Made by a program: the position numbers and the translations under genes
Shown here: positions 1-9,474 of the stretch, piece by piece
Layout of the letters: each line of letters begins with the position of its first letter
Position numbering within the stretch: the stretch's first letter is position 1
The notes under the pieces: generated by a model
Told to the model about the DNA's origin: nothing
The model's input: the letters and a program-made list of their open reading frames with translations, nothing else
Database searches by the model: none
DNA from: Mesorhabditis belari
Taxonomy: Eukaryota > Nematoda > Chromadorea > Rhabditida > Rhabditidae
Reading direction: 5' to 3'
DNA length: 64,000 nt
Assembly: GCA_958450365.1 (NCBI GenBank)
Contig: CAUEEP010000921.1
Location: 1,665,001 to 1,729,000 of the forward strand

Positions 1-1155
1 GTTTCTTGAATATGAAAAGCGACTGAATTTCTCGTATGTCGTTTGGGAGCAAGTTCCATAATCTAGCGGCTCTAACGGGAAATGAATTTGATAAAGAGGC
101 ATTGGAAGCAAAGGGAATTTGCAAAAGGAATGAGCCACTTCTGGGCCCTGACCGCGGTTTAAATTTGAAAAAGTCTATAAACAAAGGGCTAATCTGTTTA
201 CAACGGAGGATTTTGAAAGTTTGAAGAAATGCACTAGTAAGTTGATCATATATCAGAGTCGGATTTTCTATTTGATAGTCAGAAAAACTAATCCATAATA
301 TTTTATTGAAACAATTACTGTCTAGGAAGAATTTCACGGAATTCACGAAATTTTCCAATTTATAATGTCTTAATGAAAGAGATACAATTTCACTCAATTT
401 TGACGAAAGTTTCTCTTTAATCATATTAAAAGGAAAATCAATTAAACAAATTGAACGTAATATCCAGCGATTTTCCATAAATTTCATGATTTCATGGTTA
501 GTCTGAACAGAAATTTCACTTGATACCATGAAGTTAATGGATGTATTTATTTGAAGCGTGTCAAATGTTGAGAGAAGTGCTTGCAGGATGTTCAGGTTTA
601 TATTGATTCCGCCAAAATTGAGACCAATGTTTCGTAAAGGCATTCCCGGTTTAACGGGTAAAAACTTATGAACATGAAATTTTGTCGTCCTCGTTTCAAT
701 TCTATCAATACATTCTATATGTAAGTTAGTAAAATGTGCAAGTTTCTGAAAAAGTCGTCGGTGAAGTGGATAACTTGCATTTGAATTGTACCGCATTTGT
801 ACGAATTGTATTGTACCAGAATAATTTGTTTTAAAACAAGTTTCTTCCACACTGAAAAAATTAAGTCGAAAGCCAACATACGGTTTTATCGCAATTTCTA
901 TGGAATCGGCCATCACTTGACCATTGCCTCTCTCGATCAGATTCACCAACCTTACACTAATAAATTCAAATTTAACGAAATTGGTCCACAAAGTAGAATA
1001 AAGGAACGTAAATCGTGATTTACTTTTAACAATTGAAGAGCTTGAAAAACTTCCAATTTTTGTATAATTTGTGTTTTGAAAAAATGTGGTAACCAAATAA
1101 ATTGAAGTTAAAGTCGAGATAAGTCTCTGACCCCCCTCAGAGAATTGGAGTTGGA
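1..1155 (-). CDS. Long partial ORF ending in a LINE reverse-transcriptase tail; runs off the left edge
   Basis: The minus strand is open from an upstream in-frame TAG at 1156-1158 to the window edge, about 385 codons, with no stop seen. The last ~75 codons (about 230 to 1) match the C-terminal tail of non-LTR retrotransposon polymerases: a spaced F-KF-PR-G segment, then VRAARLWNLLPNDIRE, then a final F-FKK. The upstream ~300 codons are Leu/Ile/Phe-rich and contain no recognised polymerase motif; they loosely resemble C-terminal domains of nematode F-box proteins, but I cannot name a family. No clear start can be chosen, since possible splice acceptors lie inside the frame. It may be a host-like exon read through into a LINE fragment, or a divergent retroelement ORF. 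The LINE tail is well supported, the rest is not. Confidence 0.5.
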
Positions 1156-1750
1156 CTACTCTTCTCTTTTGCCCTGTATCTCCACTTCCAATTGACGGAT
1201 TGACTTGTAATTAGTTTCGAAATGTAGCCAATGAAATTCTATTATAGAAACTATAACTTGCTTAGTAAACTTTAATATAAAACATAGAGAAATTTTTGGT
1301 CAAAGTTCACCTACTTCTCTGTAAGGGTCGATTTATTTAAAAGGTTTATAACTCAAAATGTAGGAGTTCAATGAAATTCTACTTACTGTCATTAAAATCT
1401 ACGTTAAATTTCGTTCAAAAAATATATAATTTATTTTATAAACTTATCAATAAAATTCAAGAGAAAACTGGAGTCAAAGTCGAGATAAGCCTCTGACCCC
1501 CCTCAAAGATTTCTCTGACCCCCCTCAGAGAATTGGAGTTAGACTACTCTTCTGTTTTGCCTCATAGCTCCACTTCCAATTGACGGTTTGACTTGCGGTT
1601 GGTTTTAAAATGTAGCTAATGAAATTCTATTATAGAAAACTATAACTTGCTTAGTAAACTTTAATATAAAAACATAGATAAATTTTCGGTCAAAGTTCAT
1701 TTAGTTCTTTGATAGGGTCGATTCATTTAAAAGGTCCATATCTCAAGATA
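1108..1750. repeat. Imperfect tandem duplication, ~360-bp unit
   Basis: The block at 1108-1375 recurs at 1466-1750. Both contain AAAGTCGAGATAAG, 'tctctgacccccctc', a stretch with CCACTTCCAATTGACGG, 'cttgcttagtaaactttaat' and a 'ggtcgatt-atttaaaaggt' end. The second copy has an extra internal 'tctctgacccccctca' repeat. No coding potential was seen. Confidence 0.75.
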
Positions 1751-1751
1751 T

Positions 1752-2092
1752 CTAAGGATTAGGTACTTAACCCTTAGGTACCTAATCCTTAGGTATAAGG
1801 GCTAATCCTTAGTTAATCCTTAGGTATAAAGGCTTTCAGGCCTGAAAGCCTTTTCAGGTCTGAAAGTCTTACAATAATCAAAGTTTTTCACGCCTGAAAG
1901 CTTTTTCAAGCCTGAAAGCCTTAGAGTAATCAAAGCTTTTCAGGCCTGAAAGCTTTACACTAATCAAAGTTTTCAGGCCTGGTTAGACTACTTGATTCAA
2001 AACGTAGATTCTTAAAGAGTTAGGTACCTAAAGGTTAGGTACCTAAGGGTTAGGTACCTAAGAGTTAGGTACCTAAGGGTTAGGTACCTAAG
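1752..2092. repeat. Array of short palindromic motifs (TTAGGTACCTAA and TTTCAGGCCTGAAA)
   Basis: The stretch consists almost entirely of two self-complementary motifs. TTAGGTACCTAA-type units centred on GGTACC flank the array on both sides (1763-1800 and 2017-2090). TTTCAGGCCTGAAA-type units centred on AGGCCT fill the middle (1830-1985). The outer units read as GGGTTAGGTACCTAA, related to but distinct from the nematode TTAGGC telomere repeat. No gene seen. Confidence 0.7.
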
Positions 2093-2153
2093 GGAGAAAG
2101 GTCTGGACTATAAGGTGGATGTGGTAAAACCTCCCATCCAACACTCTGGATGA
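2092..2153 (-). pseudogene. Mariner transposase remnant
   Basis: Minus-strand translation gives a stretch containing GWEVLPHPPYSPDLSP, the signature preceding the last catalytic aspartate in mariner D34D transposases. Only about 20 codons survive; the sequence then runs into the transposon-like ORF at 2160-2300. The piece abuts the palindromic array on its left. Confidence 0.75.
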
Positions 2154-2155
2154 AA

Positions 2156-2304
2156 AAGATAGACACCTTCAATGGCGATGACTCGTCCAATAATGTTGAC
2201 AACTTTTGCAACGTTTCATTGTTGTCGTAACTAAACCATACTGTCAGTATGAGATGATTATGGGACGATTGAGCCTTCTCACGTTTATCTGGAAGCATCG
2301 ACAC
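2156..2304 (-). pseudogene. Fragment of a transposon-related ORF, copy 1
   Basis: This is a truncated copy of the ORF seen more fully at 24300-24668, 31158-31620 and 43740-43990. It shares the segment MLPDK-KAQSS-NHLIL-FSYDN and then LSTLLDESSPL. It ends where the mariner remnant begins, before the GGDLTFL motif present in the other copies. It marks the start of the composite block that continues into the CstF-50 fragment. Confidence 0.45.
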
Positions 2305-2309
2305 GACGT

Positions 2310-2885
2310 CGATAAGCCTGGAAAAACATTTGGTGTATCTGTGGGATACGCTACCGTACCCCAGACAAAAATCCCCCTTCTGCCATTCTTTTAATTTTTT
2401 GGCATTCCATGATATTGTTCATTATTCATTTTTCAGCATGAATGTTATCCGCCTTTATGCCGAGTCCCACTAAGTGTTCTTCCCAATTCGTAAAATCTGT
2501 TATGTTCTTGTAGCACTTTTTTAAGTACTCTCTCTCGTCCCTCGTTCGTTCCCTCCTTTTTATATTGTTTGCCCATGGTTTTTTGTTGTCTAATAATATG
2601 AATTGACTGTCGTGAGACCATTTCAAAATTTCTTTCTTTCTTTTCTGAAGTTAGATTCCTATTGACATGGTTTCAAAAGAGTGGCGCGAAAGCGTGGATT
2701 CGCGACCGTACCCCTGTCAAAAATCCCCCTTTTGCCATTCTTTTGATTTTCCTTTACGATGAAAAATGATTACTCCTCTAGATTAATGAAATAAAATTAA
2801 AATGGCTACTGCTCTAGATTGTATTGTTTTACTCCGTTTAAATATTTTTATAATCGTTTGCTTTCTTTTTACATCATTTTTAAAA
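2310..2885. other. Non-coding part of the composite block
   Basis: No gene seen. The stretch recurs upstream of the other CstF-50 copies. It contains two related direct segments, each with 'ctaccgtacccc' or 'cgaccgtacccc' followed by 'aaaaatccccctt-tgccattctttt' (about 2350 and 2705). Short ORFs here are chance ORFs. Confidence 0.5.
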
Positions 2886-2891
2886 TTTTAG

Positions 2892-3370
2892 ATCTCAAGG
2901 ATGCGACCTGATATCGAGGACCGGGATTACATGTATAGATTGATGATCAGGTGAGCCTTTTAGCCAATCTTTTTTATCTAATCTTTTACTTTAGCCAACT
3001 CTTCTACGATGGACAGCAACAAATCGCACTCAGCTTGGCCTCGTCAATCGGTTGCTCAGCAAATCCGCCGGCTCCGTGCGACAGACTCTTCCGCCTCATC
3101 TCGATGGTCAAACAATTCGACGAAGCTGAACAACAGGACAAGGAAAATGGACTTCAGGTCTTTTTGTTTGGTCTTTTTGGAGTGTGGTTTTTTAGTTTGA
3201 TGCAAATTCGGCGGGACTTGCTTTGAAATTTGATGCTGACATCGTGCCCGAATCGCCCGAGACGTGCATGTATGAGACGATCTACCTGACTGCTGACGAA
3301 GCCTCTTGTCGATCTGCAGCCTTCAATTCTGATGGTGGGCTTTATTTTGGAGCAACTTTTGATCAGATAA
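2892..3370 (+). pseudogene. CstF-50 (cpf-1-like) 5' fragment, copy 1
   Basis: Three exons are readable: 2892-2950 (ATG at 2901), 2995-3157 and 3196 to about 3370, with GT/AG boundaries and in-frame junctions. They encode the N-terminal dimerisation region of cleavage stimulation factor 50 kDa subunit (MRPDIEDRDY..., then SQLFYDGQQQIALSLASSIG) and the linker into the WD40 propeller (LKFDADIVPESPE). CstF-50 acts in nuclear mRNA 3'-end cleavage. The match stops at the first WD40 blade after FNSDGG; unrelated sequence follows, so the seven-blade propeller is missing. It lies 500 bases upstream of an F-box gene in the same orientation, as in three other copies. Confidence 0.8.
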
Positions 3371-3875
3371 ATTCGCAAGAAAGTCTTTGCTAAGATTTGA
3401 ACTGGAATTTCTTAAAAACGAGTTCACCAATTCAAGAACACTTTGTTCTACCATTTACAAGCCGTCTTTAAGAAATTAGTCGTAAAAAATAAGGGCAGCT
3501 TTCCTTTTAGGGATTTTTCAAAAAGTATGATTTTCCAGCGTAAATTCAGCTCAATCAGTTGAGTGCTTTTAAGGGCATCCTTGATTATTAATTTGAAAGG
3601 TTTAGGATATGAAGGATTTTTTGGATAAAACTTAGCTTTATCTACGTTTGATCGCTTCTCATTCGTTTTTGGTACATTTTTGTTGGTTTTATGGTTTATT
3701 GGAGTCAATTTTAGTATCAGATACAATTTGTTGGAGTTCTTGATCTGATTTTTACAATGTAAAATGGTTACGGCTATAGATTGACCTAAAAAAGTGGTTT
3801 TTGGTGACAAAAGTGACTTCAGTAAATCATATAAATGTCAATTCCAATGACCTCTTTTTATTTTCAGATACGACA
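3371..3875 (+). promoter_or_regulatory. Conserved F-box upstream region with splice acceptor before ATG
   Basis: This stretch is conserved upstream of the F-box copies (also around 14100-14470, 24870-25090, 32720-33160, 42180-42680 and 51390-51790). It ends in TTTATTTTCAG at 3857-3867, a strong nematode splice acceptor, eight bases before the F-box ATG. The acceptor could receive a trans-spliced leader or join an upstream 5' UTR exon. No TATA box or other defined element was identified. Confidence 0.45.
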
Positions 3876-4760
3876 ATGCCGGTTGCAACACGTACACAAA
3901 AACGGGAGCAAGAACCGGAACCAAAGAAGTTTGAAGATTTACCTCTGGAGCTGGTGGAGAAGATCGCATACCATCTCGATGTGGAAGACGTGGTGAAATT
4001 GATGATGGTGAACAAGAGGCTCTACGCGAGCTATGCAATGGATCAATCAATCGTTTTCGGAAAGCACGTCGCTGTGGTTGCCCTCGGCAAGAGCTCCGAA
4101 CCGCAAAATTGGATCAAGAAGTTCGCCAATTCTCCGTCCCTTGAACTGGATGCAACTCTTCATCCTTTCGCCAAACGGATTGATTCATGCGACAAGTTGC
4201 ACATCTTTATCCATGCCAGATGGACCGATTGGATGCTCGTGGACCAGTTGAAATCCGTGAACCAACTCAATTTCTCTGTGTACACGAAGGAAGATTGCCT
4301 GAAGTTCCTCACCAATTTTTGTGGATCGGTCAAAAAGGACGCACGACTGTTCATCAATGAACAAGATCAAGAAGTAACAGAGCAACTCGGCAAATTCATC
4401 GAAAACCAATTGAACGGATGCGAAGAGATCGGTCTAGATTGCCGCTTCGGGGATTGCTACCACGAGGTCATGATGAAAACGCAAGTCAAAAAGATTGCAA
4501 TTTGGAAAAGCCGGGGCTTTGAATTTGAATTTGAACAAACCGTCCGCTGCATTGTCAATCGAGGAATTCCAAGTAAGAATTCTGAAGCTGGGATTTTCAT
4601 TACGATGCCAACTGGTTTGTGGGTTTGTGACTCGGTCGTTGATTTTCTTTCACAAAAGGACGGACTTGAACGAATCGATGACAGCGAAATTCGCTCGGCA
4701 CTCGTTTCTCGTGCAAACGACTTTTTTAAGGGTTTTTTTTTTGGATCGCGTGTTGGGTAA
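3876..4760 (+). CDS. F-box protein, copy 1, frameshifted C-terminus
   Basis: Single exon encoding 294 residues. ATG 3876 is chosen because it lies just after a TTTTCAG acceptor at 3867 and the same start occurs in all copies; the longer frame from 3801 would translate intronic sequence. An F-box lies at about residues 17-60 (FEDLPLELVEKI, then KLMMVNKRLYASYAMDQS), which would bind a SKP1-like adaptor of an SCF ubiquitin ligase. The C-terminal ~240 residues are a substrate-binding-type region I cannot assign to a subfamily. A T-run at 4733-4742 shifts the frame, so the protein stops at 4760 and the usual tail ending RRIDPTTSC...FYMPSQ lies in another frame up to 4875. It could be a shortened functional gene, an early pseudogene or a homopolymer error. 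Confidence 0.8.
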   Translation: MPVATRTQKREQEPEPKKFEDLPLELVEKIAYHLDVEDVVKLMMVNKRLYASYAMDQSIVFGKHVAVVALGKSSEPQNWIKKFANSPSLELDATLHPFAKRIDSCDKLHIFIHARWTDWMLVDQLKSVNQLNFSVYTKEDCLKFLTNFCGSVKKDARLFINEQDQEVTEQLGKFIENQLNGCEEIGLDCRFGDCYHEVMMKTQVKKIAIWKSRGFEFEFEQTVRCIVNRGIPSKNSEAGIFITMPTGLWVCDSVVDFLSQKDGLERIDDSEIRSALVSRANDFFKGFFFGSRVG

Positions 4761-4875
4761 AGATAGTTTGTGTTTCCACCGCCGGATCGACCCAACAACG
4801 AGTTGCATCTACCTGTTGGACGCGTCTGTATTTTTTTGTCATCAGTTTTTGGCCTTCTACATGCCTTCCCAATGA

Positions 4876-5439
4876 AACAATTATTTGTTGGTACTTTTTG
4901 TTAACTTTCCAACCAATTATTATCGTTTTTGATGTACTTTAACGTGCCTTAATCTTTTCTCTTTTGAATCCTTGCTCCATCAAGTCACTTCTGCTTTTAT
5001 CAAAAAGGCTAGGCAGGTATGATCCCAAAGTTAAACTTATTTCAGGTAAATGGATTTGAATAAAGCGCTTAAATGCAATTTATCATTGGTTCATTTAAGA
5101 AGTTCGAATTTAGATTTGAATCTGAATTAGGCAGATAGTCATTGAATTTGAATAGAATAGAATTTATTTATTCTTCAGTCTCTACAATTTTTCTCTTCTT
5201 GTGTTCAATGAGTTTACTGTGTGCCCATTTGTCAATTAAACATGTTCCGTGGTCACTTTTTCATGCTGACAGGAATAAAGTATTGATATATCTTTTGGCT
5301 CGGGTCTAGTTCGCTGCTAATTGGTTATGATCCCATTACAGATATATGTTGTAATTTTTTGCGGAGATTACGGTGACTTTCCCTAGTACTCATTGTCAGT
5401 CAGCTACAATAATCCCTGACAAATAAAATCCTACAAGAC
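4876..5439 (+). other. Spacer between F-box and family U, conserved among blocks
   Basis: No gene. It contains an AATAAA at 5275 that could serve 3'-end formation, and the conserved run 'tcgggtctagttcgctgcta'. The same spacer occurs after the other F-box copies and in inverted orientation at about 7205-7826, 12370-13000, 23750-24100, 28300-28600, 35580-35990 and 40600-41110. Confidence 0.55.
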
Positions 5440-5441
5440 TT

Positions 5442-6262
5442 GATTGAGCTAAACAAGTTTCGTTTAGATCCAACTCCATCACCGCCCGGCTCTTCTGTGA
5501 TCTGTTCCAGAAAGAAGCGGCGCTCTCCCGCTCAAAAGAATCCCGGCTGCAATCTCAATGTGAAGAAGCTGGATCTTCTCGGAAAATACCAGGTAAACCT
5601 TGTTGTGGAGTTCATTTTTTCACGTTCACGTGGAGATGTTTCAGCAACTGGGACCAGCCTGTTAATCCTGAAGATCTTAGTGGTTTGCTTAAAATTGTGA
5701 GGATGAAGCAGGAAATTTTAGATGATGCAACTAGATTTTCTAGGATATCGGCCGTTTCGGGAGCTACAGAGTTCTCCGAAGCAACTAAAGATGAACGGCA
5801 ACAATGGTATTTAGCTAAATTGTCATGAAAAGACCACATTATTTATTTGGTTTCAGATTTGATGCTGAACGCACAAAAGGACATCAAGCAGAGCCCACGT
5901 CTAGAGCCCACCTAGGACGCGTTGAACAACGAAGCAAAAACGATTCTGGCTGAAAGTATGTTGTTTGTGTGATACTGGGGAACATATTGACATTTGAAAA
6001 ATTGGGTGAGTATTTGTAATTTGCTATTTCTAGCACGTAAAAAGTCATTGAACATCGATAAAGTGAACTCGGAAATAGCGAATTTTACAATCGATGAGTC
6101 GATAACGTGAGAGTAAGCTCTTTAAGACATTCACTAGTTAACTAACATTTTGAAACTTTTTACTCAGATTTACATTTAGTTGGGTGATGATGATCGATCT
6201 TCGGCAACGGAAAGCTTGGATGAGGCGACGTTTCGACAAATTATGGAAGAAGCCAGGCGACT
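5442..6262 (+). pseudogene. Family U gene, copy 1 (exon 2 deleted)
   Basis: Unrecognised multi-exon gene. Exon 1 (5442-5592) encodes LNKFRLDPTPSPPGSS and a basic CSRKKRRSPAQKNPG segment; the ATG of other copies is ATT here. Exon 2 is missing: intron 1 runs straight into the acceptor of exon 3 (5645-5806; encodes NPEDLSGLLK, RMKQEILDDATRF). Exons 4 (5857-5955), 5 (6034 to about 6108) and 6 (6180 to about 6262; SLDEATFRQIMEEA) follow. Charged, helical, no signal peptide or membrane segment. The loss of the start and of exon 2 makes this a pseudogene. Function unknown; the same exon order recurs in at least seven places in the window. Confidence 0.55.
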
Positions 6263-6370
6263 TTGTTTTTTTGTTTTTTTGGTCAATTTTTTTTTGTTTT
6301 TGTTAACCGCGGTTAAATTTTTTGGTAAACCCCAGTAAAACAGTAAAAAACAAACAAAAAATCTACAACC

Positions 6371-6830
6371 CTGGTAGGAGCCGGTCACCGTCTTTGTCAC
6401 GTCTTTCACCAAGCCGAAATCGCCGAGCTTTAGGGCGAAGTGACCGTTCACTAGGACACAAAAACTTTGAGTTTTTTAATCAAATTTTGAAAGCTACTTG
6501 TCTGTTTTGGTGTCTCGATGGATTCGCTTTCTGTCATGGAGATCGTCAAGGGCACAGAACAGGTGCTCTGTGAAAATCGAATAGGTAGCCTCGGGTTGAA
6601 GGTACCTGGGCTTTCGAGTGTAGAGATTGATTACTTTTGCAAGCTCATGCTACTAATTGAAAGCAACAAGACGAAATTCTCGAGAATTTCTGAGATTCCC
6701 ACTAATCTCACGTTAGCGAAAGCGGAAGCTTCTGTTATAGAAAACCCGCAACTTTTCAAGTCTCCATCCTCGCAATATTCCATTCGAGGACCGAGAATGT
6801 AGTGGCCATGAAGGATCAAGGGAGCAAATA
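6371..6830 (-). pseudogene. Protein kinase fragment, copy 1
   Basis: Three minus-strand exon pieces read as a serine/threonine kinase core. Hinge piece near 6730-6800 (MEYCEDGDLK), catalytic-loop exon about 6650-6498 (LHDRKRIHRDTK) and DFG exon 6450-6371 (LGDFGLVK, then TVTGSYQG). The HRD and DFG motifs are present, but the loop reads HRDTK where the copy at 21962 has HRDIK. N-lobe, APE motif and the rest of the C-lobe are absent. It ends tail-to-tail with family U copy 1; the same convergent pair occurs at 21960-23735. Subfamily cannot be named with confidence; the hinge is NEK-like. Confidence 0.65.
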
Positions 6831-7826
6831 ATCTTTTTTTACTCTATTAAAATTCCAGGAAGACGATCCACCGCTCGATTTCTGGGTGCTCCTAATAGAA
6901 GATAGAACTCCAACGGTTTTTACGGTATTCGCTAACAATCGATTTTTCTTCTTGAAGATGAAGCTTTAGCTGCGTATTGCTAAACCTCTGACCCATGTCT
7001 CTTCTTATTTGTAGGAATTTGGAAAAACGTGATGCAAAGAAATGTTCGTAATCCTTCATTCAAAATCGAAACTTTCAAAAATTTCAAACTCAAACGTCTT
7101 GCTCCCAAAAAAACCCACTAAGCTCTGTAAATGCAGAAATATTAGCGGAATGGCCACCGCGAAACCATTTTTATGTTTTGGTTTTGGTTGAGTTTCAACT
7201 TAAAATCGAAACTTGTTTAGCTCAAACAAATCTTGTAGGATTTTAGTTTGTCAGGGATTCTTGTAGCTGGCTGACAATGAGTACTAGGGAAAGTTACCGT
7301 AATCTCCGGAAAAAGTTACAACATAATTCCATAATAATTACAACATAATGGGATAATAACCAGTCAGCAGCGAACTAGACCCGAACCAGGAGATATATCA
7401 ACACTTTATGTAAGCATGAAAAAGTGACAACGGAACATGTTTAATTGACAAATGGACACACATTAGACTCATTGAACACAAGAAGAGAAAAATTGTAGAG
7501 CCTGAAGAATAAATTAATTCTATTCTGTTCAAATTCAATGACTATCTGCCTAATTCAGATTCAAATCTAAATTCGAACTTGTTAAATGAATGAATGATAA
7601 ATCTGAATTTAAGCGCTATCTTCAAATCCATTTACCTGAAATAAGTTTAAATTTGGGAATATGCCTGCCGGGCCTTTTTGATAAAATCAGAAGTGACTGT
7701 TTAGGATGGGAAATAGAGGAATTAAGAATATGATGGGTAAAGTAGAGATCGTTAAGGAGTCTACGATGGAGCAAGAATTTCAGAGAGGAAAGATTAAGGT
7801 ACCGTAAAGTACATAAAAAATTATAT
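6831..7826. other. Non-coding: unassigned sequence, then inverted spacer repeat
   Basis: 6831-7200 shows nothing I recognise. 7205-7826 is the F-box/family U spacer in inverted orientation, including the GGTACCGTAAAGTACA motif at 7798-7813 that precedes many F-box 3' ends here. Confidence 0.4.
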
Positions 7827-7828
7827 TA

Positions 7829-8761
7829 CCCTAAAATTCCATAGATAAGAGCGGTTCATAGTTAAGAGCGGTTATCGCTAAAAATACTTTTTTCGGAAAT
7901 TTTGTTATGGATATTAATTTTTTTCCTTATTTTTATTTTTTTTTGTTTTTTAACCTTACGTTTTATATTTTTTATTTTAGAAATCATGCAACGTCGCAAG
8001 TCTTATACGGCGGCTTTCAAGCTTGATGCGGTGAAGCACCGGGATGCGCATGGAACATTAGCGGCAGCTATTCATTTTAATGTGACTGAAGGAATGATTA
8101 GAAAATGGGTTGCGGATAGGGATATCCTCGAGGAGATGCCAGCAACAAAAAGAGCCCGGCGTTACAAAAGGCCAAGCGTGGAAGAAATTGAGGAAGAAAT
8201 TTACAATTGGATTGTTCAAAAGAGAGACCTTAATAGAGCAGTCAAAATAAATGAGATAAGAACCAGAGCAAAGAAGTTAGCAGAAGAGCACGGCTACCAC
8301 GAGTTCAAGGCATCCCCGCGTTGGTGCAGCTCATTCATGGCACGAAAAAAATTGTCGATACGAAGAAGAACAAGTGTAGGACAACCACTGCCATGTGATC
8401 ATCAGCAAAAATGTTCTTCTTTCCGGAAGTATGCAAATGTATGCAATGCAAATTATACAAAAAGCGGAATCAGAAAAAGAATGAGCTACCAAGAAGCAGC
8501 ATTTTTGGTCAGCGAAAGTTTTTTTTTCCATCTCTTCTGACACTATCATACATAGCTTTGAAAAAGCACTGTGTGATGTTGAAAACCTCAAAAACGATTT
8601 TTCCGGTATGAACATAAACGATGATGACGATGTAGAAATTGAAAATATTAGTTAAATTATTGTTACTTTTGTTCTTGTTGTTGTTTGGTTTTATAATAAA
8701 TTAAAATATTTTAAAAAAATTTGGCAAAAATTAAACCGCTCTTATCTATGGAATTTTAGGG
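7829..8761 (+). mobile_element. Pogo/Tigger-like DNA transposon, internally deleted
   Basis: 933-bp element bounded by 28-bp terminal inverted repeats starting CCCTAAAATTCC (7829-7856 and 8734-8761, perfect by eye) and TA duplications at 7827-7828 and 8762-8763. The unoccupied sequence is visible in paralogous copies, e.g. 12955-12975, where the flanks join at a single TA. A subterminal repeat of TAAGAGCGGTT (7846 and 7863) may be a transposase-binding site. It inserted into a copy of the F-box 3' flank. It encodes only the N-terminal DNA-binding part of a transposase and an acidic tail (about 8545-8655, out of frame). Confidence 0.85.
7986..8540 (+). CDS. Pogo/CENP-B-type DNA-binding protein lacking the DDE domain
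   Basis: ATG 7986 follows a T-rich tract ending TTTTAG, suggesting a spliced or trans-spliced 5' end; a frame from 7902 would translate that tract. The 184-residue product has two helix-turn-helix units: a psq-type domain at residues ~5-55 (SYTAAFKLDAVKH, then IHFNVTEGMIRKWVADRD) and a CENP-B-type domain at ~65-130 (INEIRTRAKKLAEEHG, then PRWCSSFMARKKLSIRRRT). The catalytic DDE domain of pogo/Tigger transposases is missing; after about residue 135 the frame runs into junction sequence. It could be a dead transposon remnant or a DNA-binding repressor of related elements. Confidence 0.7.
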   Translation: MQRRKSYTAAFKLDAVKHRDAHGTLAAAIHFNVTEGMIRKWVADRDILEEMPATKRARRYKRPSVEEIEEEIYNWIVQKRDLNRAVKINEIRTRAKKLAEEHGYHEFKASPRWCSSFMARKKLSIRRRTSVGQPLPCDHQQKCSSFRKYANVCNANYTKSGIRKRMSYQEAAFLVSESFFFHLF

Positions 8762-8808
8762 TATTTGGTTACAAAAGTAACAGAAAGCAGCAAAAAAATG
8801 TTTCATGA

Positions 8809-9062
8809 GGAAGGCACGTAAAAGGTCAAAAAATTAAGACCTGCAAGCGCGTTAAACAGGTAGATGCAACTTGTTGTTGGGTCGATTCGGCGGCGGAAAC
8901 ACAAACTATTTTTATTGAACCAGCGACCCCCTAAAAAGCCCTTTGCACGAGACACGAGTGCCGAGTGATTTTCGCCGTCATCGATTCGTTCAAGTCCGTG
9001 TTTTTGTGAAAGAAAATCAACGACCGGGTCATAAACCTTTTCATAATCATAATCAGCAAGAT
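8809..9062 (-). pseudogene. F-box C-terminal fragment
   Basis: Minus-strand sequence matches the last ~80 codons of the F-box family: the FLSQKHGLERIDDGE region, the LVSR segment and the RRIDPTTSC tail. The F-box itself and most of the body are absent. It directly follows the pogo element, which separates it from the spacer it once adjoined. Confidence 0.7.
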
Positions 9063-9175
9063 GAGTAAATCAAGCTGCATGAAGCAATTCTGTGATTTTG
9101 CGGCAAGAACCTTTGAAAGATTCGGCCAAGTATCTATTTTTGTGCTAATATTTATCATGTTATTTTGTGAGCGTT
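9063..9175 (+). pseudogene. Last-exon fragment of a putative tail-anchored protein gene
   Basis: Reads KQFCDFAARTFERFGQ followed by a hydrophobic run (VSIFVLIFIML) and a stop: the C-terminal membrane anchor of the gene whose earlier exons are found on the minus strand at 39437-39666. Sequence continues at 9165-9185 straight into a family U intron. Confidence 0.4.
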
Positions 9176-9179
9176 TGTG

Positions 9180-9470
9180 ATACTTGGGAACATTTTGACA
9201 TTTGAAAATTTGAGTGAGTATTTTTAATTTGCTATTTCTAGCACGTAAAAAGTCATTGAACATCGATAAAGTGAACTCGAAAATAGCGAATTTTACAATC
9301 GACGAGTCGATAACGTTAAAGTAACTTCTTTAAGACATTCACTAGTTAACTAACATTTTGAAACTTTTTACTCATATTTACATTTAGTTGGGTGATGATA
9401 ATCGATTTTCGGCGTCCGAAATGTTGGGTGAGGCGACGTTTCGACAAATTATGGAAGAAAGCTGAAAATG
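9180..9470 (+). pseudogene. Family U 3' exons, copy 2
   Basis: Contains family U exon 5 (9240 to about 9316, starting after TTTCTAG) and exon 6 (9389-9466, reading LGDD-RFSAS then EATFRQIMEES and a stop). Exons 1-4 are absent. Confidence 0.55.
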
Positions 9471-9474
9471 AAAA

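Noticed and set aside
1752..2092. Interstitial telomere repeat
   Set aside because: The words contain TTAGGTACC rather than tandem TTAGGC and are palindromic; the likeness is partial.
3801..3875. Upstream ATG extending the F-box ORFs by 25 codons
   Set aside because: The extension crosses a strong TTTTCAG acceptor and reads intron-like sequence; the downstream ATG is shared by all six copies.
3838..4050. Antisense ORFs across the F-box genes (also 13846-14115, 41892-42209, 51754-52113)
   Set aside because: They recur only because the sense gene is conserved; their frames show no independent start or splice signals.
4568..4580. Possible splice donor AAGTAAG inside F-box copies
   Set aside because: No fitting acceptor follows and the frame continues through it in all intact copies.
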